Assembly (NCBI GenBank): GCA_964621215.1
Contig: CAZULF010000002.1
Location: 1-50,725 of the forward strand
DNA length: 50,725 nt
Direction: 5' to 3'
From: CAZULF01 sp964621215
GTDB lineage: Bacteria; Pseudomonadota; Gammaproteobacteria; UBA1113
The notes under the pieces were generated by a model that was not told the DNA's origin, did not search any database, and worked only from the letters and a program-made list of their open reading frames with translations. Positions 33,397 to 43,132 of the stretch are shown here, in pieces (position 1 is the first letter of the stretch; each line of letters starts with the position of its first letter). Both the position numbers and the translations under genes were made by a program.

Positions 33397-36300
33397 CTAT
33401 AGATTATGTCTTTTCAACTCATCTGCAGCAGAATGAAGCTCTTGCCCTTGCTTTTCAAGTTCCTGAGTTGAGGCAGCACTTAACATTGAATTAGGATTGG
33501 CTGAAATTTTTTCGGCACTTCTTAACGAGGCGCGGACACTTTGAGGTTTTAATAAGTCGAATTCAGAGACTTTTTTGCCATCTTGCGTTTGTTGAATACT
33601 GCGATGACTTAAATCCTCTTTAATCTCGTGATAAGTAGTAGCATATTTATCATCAGTCAAATGAAGTTTATAAACAGCTTCAATTGCATTGGGTTGAAGC
33701 GGCGTTTTTACCCCTTCTTTTTCTACGTAAGCGGCCACGCAATGTGCAGGTACTTCCAATGCAGCTAGTGTTTGTAATGCAAAAGCTAGCATCTTAGGAT
33801 CTGTACAAGAAACATTAATTTTTTGAGGTGGTTTAGGTTCTTTTCCTTGTATTTGTACATTATGGATCAGCATTTCAGTAATTAAATTTTGGCCTGAAGT
33901 TAATTTACCATCGCCTGTTGAGGTTAATAAAGAGGCTTTATCACCAGTATAAGATAAATTTGTTTTGGTTACTTCATACTCGATGCCGTCAGAAGATTTT
34001 GCCGTGGATTGTTCCACTTTATTTTTCGACACTTCAGTTTTTGTTACAATTTTATCAGCGACTTTCTCATGCGATATGATTATATTTTTTGCAAAATGAT
34101 CTTCGCTAGAAAATTTATTATATATTTCAAATAAATGTGAATTTATATTTTCACTACTGTTTAACAAGCTTTGATGTAATGCATTATTCTCGCGTAATGT
34201 AGCTACGGTAGCGCGTATTAATTCTATTGAGCTTTCATCGGTGTTATTTTCTAAAGTCTTAAGTATGTCTTTTAACTCATCAGCATTTTTGTCTAAGAGT
34301 TTTATCCAAGTTTGTTCCGTATTGCGACAAGTTAGCATTTTTTCCTGAATATCATCCATAAAACTTTGTGTATAAGGAATCACTTGACCGTCAGAAAGAA
34401 ATAAATCTTGAGCGTCTTTGACGGCTTTATTTGTAGCCTCGAGATCAATCGCAATTAACTCAGCTTGCTGGGTTAAGAAATGTTGATACTCTTCTACTTT
34501 TTCTTTAATTTGTGTTAAATCTAAGCTTTGATTAGCATCGCTGCCATTGTTTGGTTGTGATTTTTCATCGTGTAACCGGCGTGGTGTAGTATCAGGTTCT
34601 ACAGGAATTTCTGAGTTATCGAAACTTCCTTCTGTTGTTATTGTATCTAATTCAATTTCTACAGGATTTACCGGTTCTTCAGTATCTAAGCCTATTTCTT
34701 GATCGGCAATTGCGCCAGCGGAGGCTCTTTGCTGCTGTTCCGCAGCAGCAGTTTCTGAATCCACTTCTTCATGAATTTCTAAGTCAGAGGAGTTGAATCC
34801 ACGATTGGGTAGAGGTTTAGTCGCTTGTGTTTTAAAAGTGATTTCTTCATCTGATAAACTCAGAGGATCTTCTGATGAATGGGTAGATGAGGGGGTAGTT
34901 TTAGGTGTTAAAGTTACATTTGGTCCAACAGAAATAGAAAAACCACCCTCGAGATTACTATCTGAATCTATTAAATTCAGAAAATCATCCGAATTCATAC
35001 CGCCAGAACTTGAGCTAGATGAGCTACTTTCGGCAGAAACAGCCGAGGTAAAACTCTCTGAACTTTTTGTTGCGGCAGAAGGAGGTAAGTTTGTATTTTG
35101 CTTGGAAGGGTTATTATATTCAGCTACGAAATCTAAAAGAGAATTTGATTGATCCATTGATTTCATTACAATATCAGTAGTTACAGAATCATTAGCTTTA
35201 ATTAGACTATCAAGTTCGGTTGTTGTCGTATTAATAGAATGAATAAGCGCTTTGCATGTGCTATCTAATATTTCGAAAGGAGCAACTTCTACCAAACCCT
35301 GTAAATTAGCAGGAGAAATTAAGCGTTCAGATAAAGAGTTTAACGCGCTTAGCTGTTTTTTATATTCGTTTTTTACATTTGCGTCTAATTTGGATGATTC
35401 AATCGAATCTAATAACTCGCCATATCTCACTATAGAGCGATTAAGTTCTTTTTTTAACTCACTCATTTGTTCGGGCAGCACTTTAGTTTCCTGAACTGGT
35501 TGAGAATTGGTATTTAAATCTGAAGCAACACTTTGTTGAGCAAGATTAATTTTTTCGATATTTTCTTGTGTTTCAGTCAGATAACTCGATACATTATCAG
35601 TCGATTTGCCGATATTTAATGCGGCGTCCACAACTTCGTCTTTGAGTGCTTTAGCCTTATTTATCAGATTGTTGAAACTGGGATCAAATCGTGGATTTGC
35701 TATGTCAGTAGACTTTATTGGTTGAAATAATGCATTTTTGATTACATTCAATGCTGCGAGTTTTAGCTGAATGGTCCGTTGCTCTAATATAACTTTGTCA
35801 TGTTCTTGTTGGGCACTTGTAAGCAGCGCCTCAAGTTCTGCGGAGTTTGAGTTGGTTTCAGTAGCAGATGTTTTTATTACATTAGCGTTATCTATAGTTG
35901 CTTGCAAATATTGCTGTGATAAGTCCGCGTCGGAATTAGCTTGCTCTGCAATACTTTCTGCTTCTTTAATTAAGTTGCGAACTTGTTCTAACGCTTGAGC
36001 TTTATTTTTTTCAGCTTCGACAAGTTTGCGTGCGTCTTCACGCACTTCCTTCAGCTTTTCATCAACAGGCGGTTCTTCTTTTAACGAGCTAGTAGATACC
36101 GAAGTGGTTGATGGTGATGCTGATGTTGGAAAAGTGAAGTCTAGCTCATCGCCAAATACTTCTATTTCGCGTTGAAGTATTTTCTCGCTAGGTTTTTCCT
36201 CAGATAGAATATTCAGGTCCCGACGAAGCATATTTTGATAATTTTTATCTTCTTCAGCTTCAGAGGGCGGGTCTGGAAGTACTACAGGGGTACCATCTCC

Positions 36301-36588
36301 CTCTAGAATATTACAGTAATCATTAGTATTATTTATATATTTATCTATATCTCGTCCTTTGATATATGCTTCTGCATATTCGACACCACTAGGCTCATTT
36401 AACCTTTTTAGTACTTCGGTAAATTTGTTTTTATTTTCCTCATAATCCTGTAGTCCTTCCTCTTGACTTTGCGCTCTTTGTTTTTTCGCAAAATATTCGT
36501 TTGCGTTTTTTTGTTGTACAGGATCGATAAAGCGTTGTATTGCTCTTTTGAAATCTTGGACTTGTTGCCATTGTTTGCGAGTAAGCAT
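33397..36588 (-). CDS. Very long coiled-coil protein, putative effector
   Basis: 1063 residues from the ATG at 36588 (GAGG nine bases upstream; a GTG at 36603 is in frame). No family recognised. Long charged helical and coiled-coil stretches occupy about residues 180-460 and 690-870. A Ser/Thr/Pro-rich acidic linker with a poly-Ser run lies near 515-690. A compact region near 880-1010 contains KINVSCTDPKMLAFALQTLA. The C-terminus is Glu-rich (QELEKQGQELHSAADELK), similar to the E-block of Dot/Icm signals. No signal peptide or membrane segment. It stands alone and has a PmrA-like promoter. An effector role is inferred. Confidence 0.7.
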   Translation of the reverse strand: MLTRKQWQQVQDFKRAIQRFIDPVQQKNANEYFAKKQRAQSQEEGLQDYEENKNKFTEVLKRLNEPSGVEYAEAYIKGRDIDKYINNTNDYCNILEGDGTPVVLPDPPSEAEEDKNYQNMLRRDLNILSEEKPSEKILQREIEVFGDELDFTFPTSASPSTTSVSTSSLKEEPPVDEKLKEVREDARKLVEAEKNKAQALEQVRNLIKEAESIAEQANSDADLSQQYLQATIDNANVIKTSATETNSNSAELEALLTSAQQEHDKVILEQRTIQLKLAALNVIKNALFQPIKSTDIANPRFDPSFNNLINKAKALKDEVVDAALNIGKSTDNVSSYLTETQENIEKINLAQQSVASDLNTNSQPVQETKVLPEQMSELKKELNRSIVRYGELLDSIESSKLDANVKNEYKKQLSALNSLSERLISPANLQGLVEVAPFEILDSTCKALIHSINTTTTELDSLIKANDSVTTDIVMKSMDQSNSLLDFVAEYNNPSKQNTNLPPSAATKSSESFTSAVSAESSSSSSSSGGMNSDDFLNLIDSDSNLEGGFSISVGPNVTLTPKTTPSSTHSSEDPLSLSDEEITFKTQATKPLPNRGFNSSDLEIHEEVDSETAAAEQQQRASAGAIADQEIGLDTEEPVNPVEIELDTITTEGSFDNSEIPVEPDTTPRRLHDEKSQPNNGSDANQSLDLTQIKEKVEEYQHFLTQQAELIAIDLEATNKAVKDAQDLFLSDGQVIPYTQSFMDDIQEKMLTCRNTEQTWIKLLDKNADELKDILKTLENNTDESSIELIRATVATLRENNALHQSLLNSSENINSHLFEIYNKFSSEDHFAKNIIISHEKVADKIVTKTEVSKNKVEQSTAKSSDGIEYEVTKTNLSYTGDKASLLTSTGDGKLTSGQNLITEMLIHNVQIQGKEPKPPQKINVSCTDPKMLAFALQTLAALEVPAHCVAAYVEKEGVKTPLQPNAIEAVYKLHLTDDKYATTYHEIKEDLSHRSIQQTQDGKKVSEFDLLKPQSVRASLRSAEKISANPNSMLSAASTQELEKQGQELHSAADELKRHNL

Positions 36589-36694
36589 CTGAAAATACCT
36601 CACATTCTACTTAAAAGTACCTTTATATTAGTATAGTGTAAAGACTATGCTTAAGGCGGTGTTTCTTTAAGTCTTTTACAATATCTTCATATTT

Positions 36695-36727
36695 AGAATA
36701 TCAGAAAAAGATTAAGGCAAGATTAGG
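36695..36727 (-). promoter_or_regulatory. PmrA-like box and -10 for the 1063-residue protein
   Basis: Minus strand: CCTAATCTT-GC-CTTAATCTT (36727 to 36708), 7 bases, then TATTCT (36700-36695). Same order and same 7-base spacing as the two boxes near 10.4 kb; the first half-site differs from the consensus at two positions. Leader of about 100 bases. Confidence 0.5.
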
Positions 36728-36746
36728 TAAATTAGATATTTCTTAT

Positions 36747-36821
36747 CGTTCCGTGGCTTGTCCACGGGATCCAGAACGCGTTGACACGACCTGGATCCCG
36801 CGAATAAATCGCGGGACGACG
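36747..36821. repeat. Family B palindromic element, full copy
   Basis: Left half starts CGTTCCGTGGCTTGTCCACG, a variant with compensatory changes that keep the hairpin; the right half ends CGCGGGACGACG. Lies between the 33397 gene's promoter and the convergent end of the Bcr gene. Confidence 0.85.
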
Positions 36822-36833
36822 CGATAGAGGAGA

Positions 36834-38048
36834 TTACCTAATTCGCAATCCCCACCGAATTATCACTATTACCGCGCTACTCATGGCAACCAGCATCAAA
36901 GCAAGGCCCATTTGAGTTTGTGCGGGCAATAGGGCAGCGATAGTACTGGCTAAACCCGCGGCAAGCATTTGTAAACTGGCATACATGGCGCCGGCCATGC
37001 CCGCGGCGTGGGGGAAGGGTTCAAACGCACCCGCAAATGCATTGGTGAACACAAATCCATTGGCGACGACGGTGAGCATGAGCGGGAGCAAGACGACCCA
37101 TATGTTTAGGCTGCCGGTGCAGGCAAATGCCAGCATGATAAAAGCACCCGCAAACATCACGAAACCGGCTTTATGTAGCAAAAATTGTGATGAATAATAA
37201 TTCAACAACTTAGCATTCAGTATCGTACCTAACACGTAGCTAAGAGCGGTTAATGGTGCTAACCAGCCGTATTGTATGGGAGTTAAGCCTAAAGTGTGTT
37301 GGAACAGGAATGGGCTGATAGTGATATACGCAATCAGGTTAGCAAAGGCCAGGCTCGAACAAGCGGTATAACCGAGAAATTGACGGTGGGTGAGAAACTC
37401 TTGATAGACTAATAATACCTCTTTTAAGCTCCGTTTACGGCGATGGCTGGGATCTAATGTTTCAGGTAAGAAAATGGCCAGTAGAGAGCCTAAGACGACA
37501 GATAATATTAAACTAATCAAAAAATTGGCGCGCCAACCGTATTCGGCTTGGATATAACCCCCGGTAATAGGAGCTAGGGGAGGAATAATCGAAAAAACAG
37601 TCCCCAGGTAAGACCCAATTTTAGCCAATTGATTACCGGCAAACACATCGCGCATGATAGCACGGAAGAGGGCGCCACTGGCGCCGATACCCAAGGCTTG
37701 CACTACACGACCGATTAGTAGTATCTCTATGGAATGGGCGACGGTGACCATCACACAACCCAATGTGAAAATAACATAACCGAACAGGATCACACTGCGA
37801 CGGCCGTAGTAATCTGATAATGGACCATAAATCAGTTGTGAAAAGCATAATCCAATGAGGTATAACGCAATACAAAGTTGAGCCGTGCTGCTAGGTGCAT
37901 GTAAATCCGCTGCAATGGCGGGCAGTGAGGGTAAAAAATTATCAGATGAAAATTGGCTGATCGTACCCATCATCACTAACAATAGCAGAATCATCCCGGC
38001 GTGAAATTTTGTCGGTTCTGTTTCTGATTGTGCGAGTTTTTGTTTCAT
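36834..38048 (-). CDS. Bcr/CflA family multidrug MFS transporter
   Basis: 404 residues, 12 predicted membrane helices. Seen: DNFLPSLPAIAADLHAP after helix 1, motif A GPLSDYYGRRSV, LIGRVVQALGIGASGALFRAIMRD, and a motif C-like PPLAPITGGYI. Typical length for Bcr/CflA exporters. Substrate unknown. Same strand as bolA and yciB upstream, but 104 bp and a family C palindrome separate them. Confidence 0.9.
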   Translation of the reverse strand: MKQKLAQSETEPTKFHAGMILLLLVMMGTISQFSSDNFLPSLPAIAADLHAPSSTAQLCIALYLIGLCFSQLIYGPLSDYYGRRSVILFGYVIFTLGCVMVTVAHSIEILLIGRVVQALGIGASGALFRAIMRDVFAGNQLAKIGSYLGTVFSIIPPLAPITGGYIQAEYGWRANFLISLILSVVLGSLLAIFLPETLDPSHRRKRSLKEVLLVYQEFLTHRQFLGYTACSSLAFANLIAYITISPFLFQHTLGLTPIQYGWLAPLTALSYVLGTILNAKLLNYYSSQFLLHKAGFVMFAGAFIMLAFACTGSLNIWVVLLPLMLTVVANGFVFTNAFAGAFEPFPHAAGMAGAMYASLQMLAAGLASTIAALLPAQTQMGLALMLVAMSSAVIVIIRWGLRIR

Positions 38049-38077
38049 TATCGTTGCTCTGATTCAATGTTCCAAAT

Positions 38078-38155
38078 GTAGTCTGGATGGAGCGTAGCGG
38101 AATCCGGGATTCTCGGATAAAAAACCCGGATTCCGCTACGCGTCATCCAGGCTAC
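38078..38155. repeat. Family C palindromic element, full copy
   Basis: Arms 38078-38108 and 38125-38155 (TCTGGATGGAGCGTAGCGGA type) with a 16-base loop. Its right end contains the stop codon of the bolA-like gene. Confidence 0.9.
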
Positions 38156-38412
38156 ACTATTTTTATTCGCAGTGCATGGATTTCAGTTGGAATCATATTC
38201 GCCACTGCTGCATACACCATGCGATGACAAGCGAGAGTATTTTTCCCTGTAAAATGAGCGCTGCTAATTTCTACCGTATAATGGCCGGCTCCACCAGCAG
38301 CGCCAGCGTGGCCTATATGCTCATCGCTGTCATCGATAATTTTTAAATAACTAGGCTGCAAAGCCTTTTCTAATAATTGCTGCATGTGGTGTATTCGTGG
38401 AGTGTTAGTCAT
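38152..38412 (-). CDS. bolA: BolA-family protein
   Basis: 86 residues with the BolA fold signature: DDSDEHIGHAGA-type loop, HYTVEISS, FTGKNTLACHRMVYAAV. BolA proteins act with monothiol glutaredoxins in iron-sulfur handling or regulation. The ATG at 38412 gives the normal length; the frame extends to 38475 but overlaps yciB. Eight bases separate it from yciB, so they form an operon. The TAG stop is part of a family C palindrome. Which BolA subfamily it belongs to is uncertain. Confidence 0.85.
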   Translation of the reverse strand: MTNTPRIHHMQQLLEKALQPSYLKIIDDSDEHIGHAGAAGGAGHYTVEISSAHFTGKNTLACHRMVYAAVANMIPTEIHALRIKIV

Positions 38413-38419
38413 GCAAAAC

Positions 38420-38965
38420 TTATTTGTTATTATCTTCAGGCTGAATATACCGCAACAAAAATATACTTTGTGCAATGATAAATATTACCGTTAAACCCAA
38501 GGCGCCAAACAATTTAAAATCTACCCAAATGCGTGTCGAAAAATTATAAACTACAAATAAGTTCAATGCGCCCATCAAGGCAAAAAAAGCTACCCACCCT
38601 AAATTTAATTTATGCCACGTTGATTGTGGTAAATGGATGTTATGACCTAATATGCGTTGGATCAACGATTTTCCTTGAAAAAGATATTCGCTCGCAAGAA
38701 AGGCAATGGCAAATAACCAATAAATAACAGTCGGTTTCCATTTAATAAAAATATCATCATGCAATAACAAAGTAATCGTGCCTAACACGACGATAGAAAC
38801 GGTGCTGACCACCAGCAATGTATCAACTCGACGATGTCGGAACCAGATATAACCAAATTGCAGGATCGCCGCTACGATGACCACAGCGGTGGCAACATAA
38901 ATACCTTTAAGTTGATAAGCAATAAAAAACAAAATAATCGGCAAAAAATCAAACAGTAATTTCAT
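38420..38965 (-). CDS. yciB: Septation protein A family membrane protein YciB
   Basis: 181 residues, about five membrane helices, with the family start MKLLFDFLPIILFFIAYQLK and motifs FIKWKPTVIYWLFAIAFL, GHNIHLP, W-KLNLGWVAFF and VDFKLFGALG. Involved in envelope maintenance and cell division in enterobacteria, exact role unclear. Co-directional with bolA and divergent from yciO, an arrangement common in gammaproteobacteria. Confidence 0.92.
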   Translation of the reverse strand: MKLLFDFLPIILFFIAYQLKGIYVATAVVIVAAILQFGYIWFRHRRVDTLLVVSTVSIVVLGTITLLLHDDIFIKWKPTVIYWLFAIAFLASEYLFQGKSLIQRILGHNIHLPQSTWHKLNLGWVAFFALMGALNLFVVYNFSTRIWVDFKLFGALGLTVIFIIAQSIFLLRYIQPEDNNK

Positions 38966-39083
38966 AATTTTTATCTCAGTTTTGAGTAATTGGGTATAAA
39001 AAAGACATTATACCATAATTTATAGCTCTATACACAGTTTTAGACTAAACTGAAAAATTACCATGCAAAGGACTGCGTAATCA

Positions 39084-39704
39084 ATGCCACAAATTTTTGT
39101 CATACACCCCAACAACCCGCAATCGCGTTTAATACAGCAAACGGCTCATGTTCTTCAGCAAGGTGGAGTGATCGCTTTACCCACTGATGCAGCGTATGTT
39201 TTGGCATGTCATATGGGCGATAAAGACGCATTGGAGCACATGCGAGCGATTCGACAACTGGATGAAGAACATTTGTTTACTCTCATGTGTCGAGATCTTT
39301 CTGATTTAAGTACATACGCGCAAGTGAGTAACACTGCTTATCGCGTGTTAAAAAAACTTACGCCAGGCGCTTTTACCTTTATTTTACCAGCTACTCGCGA
39401 TGTGCCACGCCGTTTATTACATCCAAAACGTAAAACCATAGGTTTGCGGATTCCGGATAATAAAATTTGCCAAGCGTTATTAGCTGAATTAGGCGAACCG
39501 TTGTTGACAACGACACTGCAATTACCAGCGACAGAATGGCCGCTCACTGATCCGCATGAAATAGAACATCAACTGGATGATCGCATCAATCTCATTATCG
39601 ATGGCGGTAGTAGTCACATCGATACCACGACCGTCATTGATTTCACCAGCGGCGCACCTGAGTTAGTGCGCCAGGGGATGGGTGATGTCGGTGGTATGTT
39701 TTAG
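39084..39704 (+). CDS. yciO: YciO (Sua5/YrdC family) protein
   Basis: 206 residues of the threonylcarbamoyl-AMP synthase superfamily: ALPTDAAYVLACHMGD, the substrate loop HLFTLMCRDLSDL, LTPGAFTFILPAT, KTIGLRIPD and VIDFTSGAPELVRQG. Length and C-terminus fit YciO rather than the tRNA-modifying TsaC, so its physiological role is less certain. AAAGGA lies 11 bases before the ATG. Its last 4 bases overlap the convergent gene that follows. Confidence 0.9.
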   Translation: MPQIFVIHPNNPQSRLIQQTAHVLQQGGVIALPTDAAYVLACHMGDKDALEHMRAIRQLDEEHLFTLMCRDLSDLSTYAQVSNTAYRVLKKLTPGAFTFILPATRDVPRRLLHPKRKTIGLRIPDNKICQALLAELGEPLLTTTLQLPATEWPLTDPHEIEHQLDDRINLIIDGGSSHIDTTTVIDFTSGAPELVRQGMGDVGGMF

Positions 39705-41515
39705 ATGTAAGAAAACGGATTCCATGGACTTGCCGGTTCAGCTTTTGATGCGGGTTTCGTTGCTGAGGTAGACAAAGGATGATGAAAGCCTGCGCTTGAT
39801 CGCCCAGCTGTAATATTACTTGATAGTCGCTGTTCAAACTCTTTAGTAGAACCAACAATAATTGGAGGTAATTCCGCTTCACGGTCCTCTTTTTGTAAAA
39901 GAAAAGCTTTAGCATCTTGTGTTGTTGATTTAACTGTACCATCGTTAAAAAAGAATTTTCTCTCTTGGTACTCGCCTGAGGAGCTGAAGGCTTTCTGAGA
40001 AATGGAGTTTGAAGAGCTTACGGGCATTGGCGTGGGTTTAGTGGAGGAGCTGGATGAACTGCTAGATGAGGTTGAAATGGACGGAGTGGGTGTAGTGCCT
40101 GTAACTCTTAATGGGGCTGCCCAGTTAAGAAACTTATCCCCAGAGCTGCGTTGAGAATCTGAACTTGCAGCAGATATCGATGAAGTGGATGCTACTGGTT
40201 GTGTAATGCTAGCGGATTTAACATTCAAAGTAGGCGGAGAAAGTAAGCTTTCCCGAGGTGAAACTAAAGCCTGTATAGTTTGTGTTGGCGCTGCATGAGT
40301 CGGTGGTTGGGATATTGATGTAGTAACAGGCGACGGGTCAGAAGAAGTTTTTGTTAAGCCATTTTGCGATTGTTGTATTGGTGCAGGAGGATCAGAAGTA
40401 AATATAGATAGAATTGACGAAAAGAAGGAGTTAGAACTGGTACTTTTATGCATGGTTTGCGAGGAATCAGAGGATACTTCTTTCACATCAGCGGATCTTT
40501 GATATGAATCGTCCGATGTAGAAATTTGCGCCCGCGATGGAGCCGACATTGTTATTGTCGGAGTTTGCGAATCAGAAATAACGGCATACTTACCCTCTAA
40601 GCTTTTTATCATTTCCTTTATTTTTGGAATATATTTTTCAGCGAGGATTGATGAATGTTTACTAAGTTTTTCCTGCAGCAATTGTAGCTCTGAAATAACT
40701 TTAGTTTTTTCATCTTGAATTTGAGTCAGATCTAGTTGCGGCAACCGCTGGAAAAAGTAAGAGCAATCATGATCTTCAAATTTAAAATCAGGCTGAGAAA
40801 TAAGAAAACCAAAGATATGAAGTACAATATGACAATGTTGAACAGAAATGTTATGGGCAAACAACCTTATAATGTTACCCTTTTGAGTCAATAGCTTACT
40901 TAGGTGCTGAGCTTTTTGCTTATTAGCAAGAAGCGTATTTTCATCTTGGAATTGTTTATCATCCACAACTAAGGGATCTAAATATCGGGCTTTCAAATAA
41001 GTCAGCAAAAAGTAGTCACCGTGCATATCTGCAAGTATTTCGCTTTCCCAGCAAAATTTTTTATGATAAATAATAAGCGGGTCCAAATAAATTAAAGCTT
41101 CAAGCGATGCTGGTTGGCCTAAGATAGTTTTTCCATCCTCATCTTTTGTTACATTATTATATCGAGCTGTTAAAATAGAGTCCGTAATTAATTCACGTAA
41201 TTGTGCTAGAATTGGAGCGTTGCCCTGGCTATATGAAGAGCTTAAGTCGCGAGGAGAGTTGATAAAGCGTTCATTTGCAGGAATTTCATAGTCATCTCCC
41301 TTACACCAACTAATATCCTTTTCATTATTTAAATAAATTTTGCAGTCAATCGGTGCTTGGAATTTTTTATAATCAAGTAAAGGCGTTAAAAAATTAATAA
41401 GCTCTTTTTTTACAGACGTTGTTTTTTCTTCAAAGAGTTTTGCAATTTCATGGAAATTAAAATTAAATGGCTCAGTATCAGTTATAAACACAATGCTGCT
41501 AAATTCGGGGTACAT
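39701..41515 (-). CDS. Ser-rich protein of unknown function, putative effector
   Basis: 604 residues; a strong GGAGG 7 bases before the ATG at 41515. No family recognised. Residues 1-310 look folded and partly helical (FINSPRDLSSSYSQGNAPIL, LLTYLKARYLDPLVVDD); residues about 320-510 are a Ser/Thr/Pro-rich linker with poly-Ser runs; the last 90 residues include KFFFNDGTVKSTTQDAKAFL and LPPIIVGSTKEFEQRLSSN. The layout (folded head, poly-Ser linker, short tail) resembles the 15525 and 33397 genes. No PmrA-like box was found upstream. Secretion is only inferred from this likeness. Confidence 0.65.
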   Translation of the reverse strand: MYPEFSSIVFITDTEPFNFNFHEIAKLFEEKTTSVKKELINFLTPLLDYKKFQAPIDCKIYLNNEKDISWCKGDDYEIPANERFINSPRDLSSSYSQGNAPILAQLRELITDSILTARYNNVTKDEDGKTILGQPASLEALIYLDPLIIYHKKFCWESEILADMHGDYFLLTYLKARYLDPLVVDDKQFQDENTLLANKQKAQHLSKLLTQKGNIIRLFAHNISVQHCHIVLHIFGFLISQPDFKFEDHDCSYFFQRLPQLDLTQIQDEKTKVISELQLLQEKLSKHSSILAEKYIPKIKEMIKSLEGKYAVISDSQTPTITMSAPSRAQISTSDDSYQRSADVKEVSSDSSQTMHKSTSSNSFFSSILSIFTSDPPAPIQQSQNGLTKTSSDPSPVTTSISQPPTHAAPTQTIQALVSPRESLLSPPTLNVKSASITQPVASTSSISAASSDSQRSSGDKFLNWAAPLRVTGTTPTPSISTSSSSSSSSSTKPTPMPVSSSNSISQKAFSSSGEYQERKFFFNDGTVKSTTQDAKAFLLQKEDREAELPPIIVGSTKEFEQRLSSNITAGRSSAGFHHPLSTSATKPASKAEPASPWNPFSYI

Positions 41516-41645
41516 ACATCATCCTCCAATAACGGCATTTATGACTTTTATTGGTACGTCGTAAACGCGAGAGTAAATTTATAATTTATCAATATTCAAG
41601 TTTTTATTTTTAGGGTCTTAATCTTTATGCTGTACTCAGGGTTGG

Positions 41646-43037
41646 TTAAAATGGCAACTTCAAACTCGCATCTAACCCAAGCAACATCTCTCGAAAACTT
41701 TGTTGAATCCGCTCTAATCCTGATTGATTATCCGATTCAAAACGCAAAATTAAATATGGTGTGGTGTTAGAAGGTCGCACTAAACCCCAGCCATCGGCAA
41801 AATCAACACGTAAACCATCAATGGTATGTAAAATGGCTCCAGGAAAATTAGCAGCTTTAATCAACAATTCCATAAAGCCAAATTTTTTGCTTTCCGCCAT
41901 CGGTAATTTTAATTCGGGTGTATTAATACTATTGGGTATAGTTTGAAATAACTCCGCACTGCTAAGGGGTTGTTGGGTTAAAATTTCTAGCAAGCGTGCG
42001 CCAGTATACATTCCATCATCAAAACCGAACCAGCGTTCTTTAAAATAAATATGACCACTCATTTCACCCGATATCAGGGCACCACATTCATGCATTTTGT
42101 TTTTAATTAGAGAATGCCCAGTTTTATACATTAACGGCACGCCACCACTTTCTCGAATGATGTGAGCCAAATGTTTCGAACATTTTACATCATAAACGAC
42201 TAAATTACCAGGATTACGCGCAAGGATATCTTTAGCAAATAAGGCTAATTGGCGATCCGCCCAGATAATATCGCCCTCATTGGTGACCACACCTAAACGA
42301 TCGCCATCGCCATCAAAGGCAAAACCAATATCGGCCTGGGTTTCTTTTACTGTTTGAATTAAAGTGGTGAGATTTTCAGGGACGCTGGGATCGGGATGAT
42401 GATTCGGGAAATTACCGTCGATTTCTTCATATAAAGCAATCACTTCGCAGCCTAATGCGTTAAATAAACGGGGAGCTAATTCACCGGTCACACCATTACC
42501 GCAATCAAGAACAATTTTGACTGGCTGAGTCAGTTTAATATGATTAGTAATTTGTTCAATATAACGATCTTCAACGTCAGCGCTTTCTAATCGACCATGA
42601 CCTTGAGTAAAATCTTCATTCTGAATGCGGTGATAAAGGTGTTGAATATCTTCGGGAGTTAACGTCTTCTCGGCGATAACGATTTTAATGCCATTGTAGT
42701 TAGGAGGATTATGGCTGCCAGTTAATATGACGCCAGAAGAATGTCCGAGAATGTGTGTTGCATAATACAAGACGGGGGTAGGTTGCATGCCGATATCAAT
42801 CACATTACAGCCGGTAGATAATATGCCTTGTTGCAAGGCCATCATTAAATGCGGGCCCGAAAGGCGGCCATCGCGTGCAGTAATGATGCTCGTTTCACCT
42901 TGTGCTAATACTTCAGAACCTATCCCTCGGCCAATGGCATAGACGGAAGATTCATTTAATTGAGTTTCAACGATCCCTCGAATGTCATAAGCCCGAAAAA
43001 TTTCCTGCGCAATTTCCATGTTCTTTTGTACCATCAT
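41646..43037 (-). CDS. algC: Phosphomannomutase/phosphoglucomutase (AlgC/ManB-like)
   Basis: Interconverts hexose 1- and 6-phosphates for LPS and polysaccharide precursors. 463 residues, same size as Pseudomonas AlgC. Seen: FRAYDIRGIV, TARDGRLSGP, phosphoserine loop TGSHNPPNYNGIK, magnesium site FDGDGDRLGV, sugar loop GEMSGHIYF and the C-terminal phosphate loop VRPSNTTPYLILRFE. Start by length; ATG 43034 and 43019 are alternatives and none has a strong ribosome binding site. Preceded by a long repeat-filled gap. Confidence 0.93.
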   Translation of the reverse strand: MMVQKNMEIAQEIFRAYDIRGIVETQLNESSVYAIGRGIGSEVLAQGETSIITARDGRLSGPHLMMALQQGILSTGCNVIDIGMQPTPVLYYATHILGHSSGVILTGSHNPPNYNGIKIVIAEKTLTPEDIQHLYHRIQNEDFTQGHGRLESADVEDRYIEQITNHIKLTQPVKIVLDCGNGVTGELAPRLFNALGCEVIALYEEIDGNFPNHHPDPSVPENLTTLIQTVKETQADIGFAFDGDGDRLGVVTNEGDIIWADRQLALFAKDILARNPGNLVVYDVKCSKHLAHIIRESGGVPLMYKTGHSLIKNKMHECGALISGEMSGHIYFKERWFGFDDGMYTGARLLEILTQQPLSSAELFQTIPNSINTPELKLPMAESKKFGFMELLIKAANFPGAILHTIDGLRVDFADGWGLVRPSNTTPYLILRFESDNQSGLERIQQSFREMLLGLDASLKLPF

Positions 43038-43132
43038 TAAGCTTTATAAAGAGCCACATTCTACATTTTCCTCGTGCTCACTGCAACGGAACATGAAAAA
43101 AATAACTTTTTTCTGAATTTCATGAAATTTCC

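Noticed and set aside
34793..35998. Several frames antisense to the 1063-residue protein
   Set aside because: They mirror its Ser/Glu-rich low-complexity coding sequence and have no start signals.
41516..41645. Search for a PmrA-like box before the 604-residue gene
   Set aside because: Only a single TTAAT on the wrong strand was found.
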